Below are positions 58,683 through 64,000 of a stretch of DNA of 64,000 nucleotides, piece after piece. Positions within the stretch are counted from its first letter, which is position 1; each line of letters begins with the position of its first letter. The notes under the pieces are model-generated. The model was not told where the DNA came from. It saw only the letters and a list, made by a program, of their open reading frames with translations, and searched no databases. The translations under genes and the position numbers were made by a program. The DNA is from Anaerolineae bacterium (GTDB lineage: Bacteria; Chloroflexota; Anaerolineae; Aggregatilineales; Phototrophicaceae): assembly GCA_013360465.1 (NCBI GenBank), contig JABWBO010000003.1, positions 87,185-151,184 on the forward strand, written 5' to 3'.

Positions 58683-60097
58683 TGTTTCTTCTACGACGGC
58701 GGCGCGCGCGGCGCGTCCTGGTTATTGGATTGGACTGCGCCAGCCCGGAACTCATCTTCGATCACCTGCGCGGCGATCTTCCAACCTTGCAGCGGCTTAT
58801 GACGGACGGGGTCTGGGGGCGGCTGCGTTCGTCGATCCCCTGCATCACTGTTCCGGCATGGGCAAGCATGATGAGCAGCCGCGATCCGGGCGTCCTGGGC
58901 TGTTACGGATTCCGCAACCGGCGCGACTATTCCTACGACGGCATGACCACCGCAGACAGCAGTATTATCCGCGTGCCGCGCATCTGGGATATCCTCAGTG
59001 CCGCCGGAAAGCAGTCGGTCGTCGTCGGCGCGCCGCAAACGTACCCGGTTCGTCCCCTGCTGGGGCATCTCGTCAGCGACTTCATGACGCCAGGGACGGA
59101 GACAACTTTCACGTTCCCGCCGCTCCTGAAAGGCGAAGTCCTTAACGTCGCCCCGGATTATCGCTTCGATGTGCGTGAATTCCGCACACCCGACAAAGCC
59201 AACTTACTGCATGCCATCCAGGAGATGACAGCGCGCCAGACGACCGTCGTCCGGCATCTAATGCGCAGCAAGCCCTGGGATTTCTTCATGTACATGAATA
59301 TCGGCACGGATCGGATGCATCACGGATTCTGGCGCTTCCATGACCCGCAGCACCGGCTTCACGAACCGACGAGTCCCTTCCGCAATGTCATTCGCGACTA
59401 CTACCGGTCGATGGACGCGCTGATTTCCGACCTGCTAGCGCTGGCGGGCGAAGAGACCATCGTACTGGTGGTGAGCGATCACGGCGTCAAACGTATGGAC
59501 GGCGGCATCTGCGTCAATGAATGGCTGTGGCGCAATGGCTGGCTGGCGCTGCGCACACCGCCCCCCGATGGGCAGATCGCCCGCATCGAAGACTGCAAAA
59601 TCGACTGGGAGCATACCCGCGCCTGGGCAAGCGGCGGCTACTATGGGCGGATCTTCCTGAATGTGCGCGGACGCGAACCCGCCGGCGTGATCCCCACCGA
59701 GCATTACGAAATGACGCGCGATCTGCTGTCCGCCGCGCTCCGCGCCATCCCCGGTCCAGATGGCGAAGCACTCAGCACCTCGGTCTTCAAGCCGCAGGCG
59801 ATCTATCAGCAGGTGAATAACATCGCGCCCGATCTGATCGTCTATTTCGGTGACCTTCACTGGCGCGCTGTCGGCAGTATGGGGCATGGGCGGCATTTCA
59901 CGTTCGAGAATGACACTGGACCGGACGACGCCAATCACGCTGAAGACGGGATGTTCATCCTGTACGATCCGCTGTATGCGGGCGGCGGACCGGTTGCCGA
60001 CCACCAGCTGATGGACATTGGCCCTACCCTGCTGGACAAATTCGGACTGCCTATTCCTGCCGAAATGCAGGGTCGGATCATCACGCCACCAAGCTAA
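58682..60097 (+). CDS. Alkaline-phosphatase superfamily phosphodiesterase/nucleotide pyrophosphatase-like
   Basis: Predicted metal-dependent phosphohydrolase of 471 residues, mainly cytosolic (no signal peptide). The AP-superfamily core is seen as LVIGLDCASPELIFDHL (first metal Asp near 19), the nucleophile region IPCITVPAWASMMSSRDPG (Thr near 58), IGTDRMHHGFW, VLVVSDHGVKRMDGG (Asp-His metal ligands) and a last histidine in NHAEDGMFILYDP. This fits Chloroflexota/archaeal proteins annotated as type I phosphodiesterase. The substrate is unknown; nucleotides, lipid phosphates or sulfates are possible. Start: ATG at 58682 overlapping the rocF stop. The stop overlaps the convergent rlmN stop by four bases. 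Confidence 0.88.
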   Translation: MFLLRRRRARRVLVIGLDCASPELIFDHLRGDLPTLQRLMTDGVWGRLRSSIPCITVPAWASMMSSRDPGVLGCYGFRNRRDYSYDGMTTADSSIIRVPRIWDILSAAGKQSVVVGAPQTYPVRPLLGHLVSDFMTPGTETTFTFPPLLKGEVLNVAPDYRFDVREFRTPDKANLLHAIQEMTARQTTVVRHLMRSKPWDFFMYMNIGTDRMHHGFWRFHDPQHRLHEPTSPFRNVIRDYYRSMDALISDLLALAGEETIVLVVSDHGVKRMDGGICVNEWLWRNGWLALRTPPPDGQIARIEDCKIDWEHTRAWASGGYYGRIFLNVRGREPAGVIPTEHYEMTRDLLSAALRAIPGPDGEALSTSVFKPQAIYQQVNNIAPDLIVYFGDLHWRAVGSMGHGRHFTFENDTGPDDANHAEDGMFILYDPLYAGGGPVADHQLMDIGPTLLDKFGLPIPAEMQGRIITPPS

Positions 60098-61158
60098 TCT
60101 GGCGACATGTCCTCCGAAGGTTTGCGCCGATGACGCAGCGCTTCGGACTTGAGCTGACCACAACCGGCGTCGATGTCGATCCCTCGGCGGATACGCACGG
60201 TCGCCGGCACACCACATTCCTTCAGGATGCCGATGAAGCTGGTGATCCGGTCACCAGAAGACGGGTCGCCATCATAGCCGCGCGTCGGGTTAAGCGGGAT
60301 CACGTTGACATGACAGTGTACCCCTTTGAGGAGTGCGCCCAGCGTGCGCGCTTGCTCCGGCGTATCATTTTGCCCCTGTATCAGAGTCCATTCGAAGCTC
60401 ATGCGCCGACCGCTGCGTTCGGTGTAGTCGCGGCAGGCGTCGATCAGTTCGTTCAGCGGATAGCGCCGGTTGACCGGCAGCAGTGCTGAACGCTCCTTGT
60501 CGGTCGCCGCATGCAGGCTCACGGCGAGTTTGACCTGTAGCCCTTCTTCGGCGAAGCGCCGTATCATCGGCACAAGACCGACCGTGCTGATGGTGATGTG
60601 GCGTGCGCCAATGCCCAGGTCGTTCATCAGCCGTCTGACCGCTGCAACCGAGGCATCATAATTGTGAAACGGCTCGCCCATGCCCATCAGCACGACGTTG
60701 CTCAGCCGTTCACCACGCGCCTCCAGCTCCCGCGCAAAAAAGACCGCCTGCTCGAAGATTTCATCGGCACTGAGATGCCGCGCAAAGCCCATCTGACCGG
60801 TCGCGCAAAATACGCAGCCCATCGCGCAGCCCGCCTGAGTCGAAATGCAGGCGGTGCGCCGGTCGTCATCGTATTCCATCAGCACCGCTTCGATGAGCTG
60901 CCCGTCGGGAAGCCGATACAGCCGCTTCACCGTCCCATCGCGGCTGATCTGTTCCGCCTCAAGTTCCAGCGACCCCAGGCGCACCTCCGCCGCCAGCTTG
61001 TCACGAAGTCCTTTCGGCAGACTGGTCATCTCGGAAAAACTGACGACGCGCCGGTTGTACAACCAGTCCCAGAGCTGATCGGCGCGATACCCCGGCTCGC
61101 CCCATGACTTAACAAGCTCGGTCAGCGCTTCGCGGCTGAGTACATAGATATCGATCAT
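60094..61158 (-). CDS. rlmN: 23S rRNA (adenine(2503)-C(2))-methyltransferase RlmN
   Basis: Radical SAM methyltransferase of 354 residues, which methylates A2503 of 23S rRNA and A37 of some tRNAs. The [4Fe-4S]-binding cysteines are C111, C115 and C118 in STQAGCAMGCVFCATGQMG. Other conserved motifs: GYRADQLWDWLY, NVVLMGMGEPFHNYD, ISTVGLVPMIRRFA, LAVSLHAATDKER and the C-terminal RRGIDIDAGCGQL containing the methyl-carrier cysteine. Start: ATG at 61158, overlapping the TGA of the upstream gene (TGATG). The protein is complete and slightly longer at the C-terminus than E. coli RlmN core. Confidence 0.95.
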   Translation of the reverse strand: MIDIYVLSREALTELVKSWGEPGYRADQLWDWLYNRRVVSFSEMTSLPKGLRDKLAAEVRLGSLELEAEQISRDGTVKRLYRLPDGQLIEAVLMEYDDDRRTACISTQAGCAMGCVFCATGQMGFARHLSADEIFEQAVFFARELEARGERLSNVVLMGMGEPFHNYDASVAAVRRLMNDLGIGARHITISTVGLVPMIRRFAEEGLQVKLAVSLHAATDKERSALLPVNRRYPLNELIDACRDYTERSGRRMSFEWTLIQGQNDTPEQARTLGALLKGVHCHVNVIPLNPTRGYDGDPSSGDRITSFIGILKECGVPATVRIRRGIDIDAGCGQLKSEALRHRRKPSEDMSPD

Positions 61159-62627
61159 CACCGTCTCCCAGATCGGATCAGCAGCAGGGTCAAGGTCACA
61201 AGCAGGAGGAACAGTACACCCAGCGTCACATCCCGAACGACGGGCTGGTCCAGGAGCGAAGGCGTTCGCGGAATAGGGACCGGAGTCGGCGTCTGCAAAC
61301 TTCCCGGCGGGCGCGGCGTCACCGTCAGCGTCGATAGCGGCTGCCCGACAAGCCGGGTGGCGGTCGGCGCGCTGGTGCGCGAGGGAATGACTTCCGGCGT
61401 CACCGTAGCGCTGGCGGTCGGCGGAAGCAAAGCGGTCGGGGAGAGGGTTGGAGGGGGCGTCGGTGTCATCGTTGGCACAGCAGTAGGCGACTCATAGGGA
61501 GACACGCTGAAAGCGATCTCTGCCTCACGCGAGAAGACCCACTGCCCATAGTTGGGGATTAAGGCATCAAGTTGTTGTCCAGTCGCCTGCTCATATGCTG
61601 TCGCGAAATCCGCAGCCGCCGCGATCACGTTCGCCAGACGAAAGACACCGAGTACGCCGATTTGATCGATAAGCCAGGCGATCATGCCGTAGCTCTGCGC
61701 CTGCCAGGCTGATGACTCCTGAGCATCGATCATAGCGTCCATCGTAAGGATGCTGCCCGTGCGCGCCGCGCGCCGCGCTTCTGCGAGCAGGACCGCCTCC
61801 GACGCTGGCGAATAGAGCTGACTGAGCGCGAAACGAAACCACTCAGGAACAGCTTTTCCGCGCCAGGCGCTGCTGTAGAACTCGTCCACCAGCAGCCTGC
61901 TGATGAACGCCTCGGTCGTTATCACATCGTCGATCTGGTACAGCGACCAACCGCGCGTCACCCATTCGATGGCGTCCGCTTGGCAGTCGATCTGCAGATC
62001 GCTGGCGGCTGTCGAGGCGAACAGCCGAACCTTACCATCCTCCTCAACTATATCTTGGCAGCCCGGAGCCAGGTCAGGCGGGTACAATATCCAGTCGAGG
62101 CGGGGTCGAGTACCGGTGTTGGCGCTCATGAGCGCATAGAGCAGGTCGATACTGAGTCCGGAACGCAGAAGCCGCTTCGGCATGACAAACAGGAAGCGCC
62201 CCTCTGCATCGCGGATAGATTCCCACTCCAGGCGCGGGTCTGCGAACAAGAACTCGCCTTCGGCGCTGGCTTCCACTCCATTCACCAGGCGAATCTGCCA
62301 GCGGTATCCCACCCGATCGCCCCAGGTCGGTGCGCTGCCATCGTCAAAAGTCCAGATGGTGCGGAGGCGCGCCTCCGGTTCGGTGTAAACCAGGGCAGCA
62401 CTGGCGACTTCCACCTCAATGGTCCGTGCAGGCTGATCCTGCACGGTGATGATCAGTTGTGCCTGGGCAATGTCCGCAGCGGTGGCAGCTACTCCCACCC
62501 CAATCCGTACGCCTTGCGGGAACAAAATATCTGATCCCGTTCCCAGGATGAGATCGGACTCGGACTGGGCATATGCCGAGACGATCATACCGAAACAGAC
62601 TATGAGCAGACCCCAGAACGCTCGCAT
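61158..62627 (-). CDS. Exported peptidase-MA-like protein without HExxH, membrane-anchored
   Basis: Exported protein of 489 residues. It has a signal peptide (1-20), an Ig-like domain (about 25-130, with IWTFDDGSAPTWGDRVGYRWQIRLVNG) and a helical peptidase_MA-like domain (about 130-345). Its features include VPEWFRFALSQLYSP, QAQSYGMIAWLIDQIGVLG and LIPNYGQWVF, which align with family positions from memory. The zinc-binding HExxH expected before 'lP.W..EGLA.y' is absent; the place reads SRLLVDEFYSS. A Thr/Pro-rich linker (355-460) and a C-terminal transmembrane helix with a basic tail (about 465-489) end the protein. It may be a non-catalytic relative. Start: ATG at 62627, with GTGAGG before it, overlapping the CPBP gene stop (TAATG). 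Confidence 0.8.
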   Translation of the reverse strand: MRAFWGLLIVCFGMIVSAYAQSESDLILGTGSDILFPQGVRIGVGVAATAADIAQAQLIITVQDQPARTIEVEVASAALVYTEPEARLRTIWTFDDGSAPTWGDRVGYRWQIRLVNGVEASAEGEFLFADPRLEWESIRDAEGRFLFVMPKRLLRSGLSIDLLYALMSANTGTRPRLDWILYPPDLAPGCQDIVEEDGKVRLFASTAASDLQIDCQADAIEWVTRGWSLYQIDDVITTEAFISRLLVDEFYSSAWRGKAVPEWFRFALSQLYSPASEAVLLAEARRAARTGSILTMDAMIDAQESSAWQAQSYGMIAWLIDQIGVLGVFRLANVIAAAADFATAYEQATGQQLDALIPNYGQWVFSREAEIAFSVSPYESPTAVPTMTPTPPPTLSPTALLPPTASATVTPEVIPSRTSAPTATRLVGQPLSTLTVTPRPPGSLQTPTPVPIPRTPSLLDQPVVRDVTLGVLFLLLVTLTLLLIRSGRR

Positions 62628-63637
62628 TAAGCCCTCACCTGAAGCAGTCCCAAAGACAGCAAGACTCCGTTGTAGACGAAATGGGCGATCAGCGCGGCGG
62701 TCGTGTTTTGACTCTTTCGGAGCCACCCGAAAGTCAGCGAGACGATGAGAATCTGAAGCGCCGCCGGCGTCAGCGTATACTGCGTATGCAGAATCACGAA
62801 AAAGATGCTGGTCGGCAGGTTTCCGAAGATTGGCAGCAGCGCCCCACGAAAAAAAACCTCTTCGCCGAGCGCGATCAGCAGGTTCAGCACAATGATGGCG
62901 CTCAATGACCCAAACGACTCTGCCAGCCGAGCTGATGCTTCGGTCTGTGCCTGAAACTGCTCCGGCGAGACGAGTCCCATCCATGTCGCAGTGAAAATCA
63001 GCGCGAACATGACCATCAGAAAGCCAACGCCGGCGCCGTTCGCGAGATCAGAAAGTATCGGCAGGCGCAGCCCCAGGCGAACAATCGCCATCCTGAAGGT
63101 GCGACGCAGTCCCAAACCAACGCCGACGATGGTCGCCACCAGCCAGAGCGTCAACGCGACAAGTTCGCCTCCTAAGGTGACGCCCGTGTTCGATATTGAA
63201 TCCGCCAGTCCACTGATGCCACCGGCGGCAACGAAGTCGCCAAAGATCACGCTGGTATATGCCAGAATCAGCACAACGGCAGTAATGTGTACCGGGGAAT
63301 CTGGCAGAAAACCGGCATCGGACGGAAGAATTAGCTTAAGTCGCCTTGCCGCTGCCTTCGAGCGCAGCAAAACGCAGCCTCCCACAAAACAGACGGCAGC
63401 GGCGGCGCCGTAGGCGATCAGGGCAACTGCATCAAGGACGCTGCCATCAAGCTCTGAGACGGCGGCGGCGACCACCACGCCAGCATACAACAGACTCGCC
63501 AGCGTGACAAACGTAAGGAGGCGAGTGAGCAGACGATCCCTACGACGCCCTGCCGCCAGCACCCGGTTCGCGCGATAGGCGGCGAAGATCACGACGCCGA
63601 CCGTGCCAACCGCAGCGGCAGACCCTAATATGTCCAT
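62627..63637 (-). CDS. CPBP-family intramembrane metalloprotease
   Basis: CAAX protease/bacteriocin-processing (CPBP, Abi) family membrane protein of 336 residues with about eight hydrophobic helices. The glutamate-rich active-site motif is ALGEEVFFRGALLPIF (about 245-260), followed by FFVILHTQYTL (His) and ALIAHFVYNGVLLSL (His, Asn). These three blocks define the family. The substrate is unknown; relatives act in immunity to bacteriocins, prenyl-protein processing or cell-wall polymer modification. Start: ATG at 63637, with GGAG close by; the longer frame to 63835 is in the tRNA promoter region. It is the first gene of the minus-strand operon with the peptidase-MA-like gene and rlmN. Confidence 0.88.
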   Translation of the reverse strand: MDILGSAAAVGTVGVVIFAAYRANRVLAAGRRRDRLLTRLLTFVTLASLLYAGVVVAAAVSELDGSVLDAVALIAYGAAAAVCFVGGCVLLRSKAAARRLKLILPSDAGFLPDSPVHITAVVLILAYTSVIFGDFVAAGGISGLADSISNTGVTLGGELVALTLWLVATIVGVGLGLRRTFRMAIVRLGLRLPILSDLANGAGVGFLMVMFALIFTATWMGLVSPEQFQAQTEASARLAESFGSLSAIIVLNLLIALGEEVFFRGALLPIFGNLPTSIFFVILHTQYTLTPAALQILIVSLTFGWLRKSQNTTAALIAHFVYNGVLLSLGLLQVRA

Positions 63638-63742
63638 GCTCCATTCTCTCGGCTCGTTCTCCGGGACTCTATTATAGCGTCCCCCTGCCAGGATGTACGC
63701 AGAGCGCATGAGGCGGACGAGCGAAACGGGAACGGCGGAGGC

Positions 63743-63771
63743 TTGACCCCTTTCCCTGCGTATGCTATAGT
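63743..63771 (+). promoter_or_regulatory. Sigma70-like promoter for the tRNA-Ser genes
   Basis: TTGACC at 63743-63748, exactly 17 bases, TATAGT at 63766-63771. The predicted start lies around 63778, about 14 bases before the first tRNA. Each hexamer matches five of six consensus positions. Confidence 0.75.
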
Positions 63772-63791
63772 TTTCACGTCCCTGTATATCT

Positions 63792-63883
63792 GGAGGGATG
63801 GCCGAGTGGTTTATGGCAGTGGTCTTGAAAACCACCGTGTCGGTTTGCCGGCACCGTGGGTTCGAATCCCACTCCCTCCGCCA
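63792..63883 (+). tRNA. tRNA-Ser (anticodon TGA)
   Basis: A class II tRNA with a long variable arm. The acceptor GGAGGGA (63792-63798) pairs with TCCCTCC (63873-63879). The anticodon loop CTTGAAA carries TGA, reading serine UCA-family codons. The T-arm is GTGGG-TTCGAAT-CCCAC. The discriminator G is followed by an encoded CCA (63881-63883). Confidence 0.97.
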
Positions 63884-63904
63884 GAATATACAGCATCATA
63901 ACCA

Positions 63905-63995
63905 GGGAAGGTGCCAGAGTGGACGAATGGGGCCGCCTGCTAAGCGGTTGTCGGGGGGTAACCCTCGACCGCAGGTTCGAATCCTGTCCTTCCCG
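63905..63995 (+). tRNA. tRNA-Ser (anticodon GCT)
   Basis: Class II tRNA starting with acceptor GGGAAGG (63905-63911), pairing with CCTTCCC (63988-63994). The anticodon loop CTGCTAA carries GCT, reading AGC/AGU. The long variable arm contains GTCGGGGGGTAACCCTCGAC, and the T-arm is GCAGG-TTCGAAT-CCTGT. No CCA is encoded after the discriminator. It lies 21 bases after the tRNA-Ser(TGA) gene, probably in the same transcript. Confidence 0.96.
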
Positions 63996-64000
63996 CACGA

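Noticed and set aside
1..64000. CRISPR arrays, prophage, transposase or integrase genes
   Set aside because: No regularly spaced direct repeats, no cas gene and no mobile-element protein were recognised on either strand.

Overview
The window looks like chromosomal DNA of a GC-rich (about 60 percent by eye), Gram-positive-like (monoderm) member of the Chloroflexota, probably Anaerolineae. This placement is inferred from several traits: a Tad/Flp pilus export cluster without an outer-membrane secretin, many exported proteins with Pro/Thr-rich linkers, PD40 and LysM surface proteins, a gamma-alpha fused 2-oxoacid:ferredoxin oxidoreductase, and a Firmicutes-like rpmB-fakA-fakB-recG-coaD order. 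No rRNA or marker tree is available here, so the class is a guess. Coding density is very high, no gene-free stretch exceeds 300 bases, and I see no insertion sequence, prophage, CRISPR array or plasmid gene.

Layout. 1-2.7 kb (minus): two polytopic membrane proteins, the first cut by the window edge. 2.9-5.6 kb (plus): a NACHT-type NTPase with HEAT repeats. 5.6-8.3 kb (minus): a tight housekeeping operon, pgeF-like laccase-domain gene, yggS, yggT, yggU/DUF167 and a lipoprotein. 8.5-17.9 kb (plus): a response regulator and an unusual histidine kinase, then the Tad genes cpaB, cpaE/tadZ, tadA, tadB and tadC, then comF and hpf. 18.0-22.2 kb (minus): an envelope operon with a protein carrying TPNxDG motifs, a PhnD-like lipoprotein and two family-2 glycosyltransferases. 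22.4-30.6 kb (plus): lon, an AlbA_2-type regulator, a LysM protein, a PD40 lipoprotein, fabG and hinT, closed by a strong hairpin. 30.7-31.7 kb (minus): a membrane-anchored DsbA-like protein. 31.9-36.4 kb (plus): acnA, rnhA and an aminotransferase. 36.4-37.4 kb (minus): a TPR-Yip1 membrane protein. 37.6-45.8 kb (plus): a deoxynucleoside kinase, a GntR/FCD regulator, korA-korB, a Ca-type P-ATPase and rpe. 45.9-46.1 kb (minus): rpmB, only 59 residues. 46.2-55.9 kb (plus): fakA, two fakB/DegV genes, recG, coaD, a coiled-coil protein and comEC. 55.9-56.3 kb (minus): a small membrane protein. 56.5-60.1 kb (plus): translationally coupled nusB, tatC, arginase and an AP-superfamily phosphodiesterase. 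60.1-63.6 kb (minus): a CPBP protease, a peptidase-MA-like protein that seems to have lost its metal site, and rlmN. The window ends with two plus-strand tRNA-Ser genes.

How the genes work together. The two-component pair and the Tad proteins probably form a regulated surface-pilus machine whose pilin, prepilin peptidase and pseudopilin genes lie elsewhere. Aconitase and KorAB supply TCA-cycle steps, and a GntR/FCD regulator with its own promoter and palindrome sits directly before korAB. FakA with two FakB proteins is a fatty-acid kinase system. Lon, HPF, Rpe, NusB, TatC, CoaD, RecG and RlmN are standard housekeeping genes.

No single locus is clearly a new biological system. The best candidates for a second look are the NACHT-HEAT protein, the histidine kinase that has lost its N-box asparagine beside the Tad genes, the pseudo-peptidase-MA protein, the ComEC and FakB variants without their active-site motifs, and the promoter-operator arrangement before the GntR gene and korAB.
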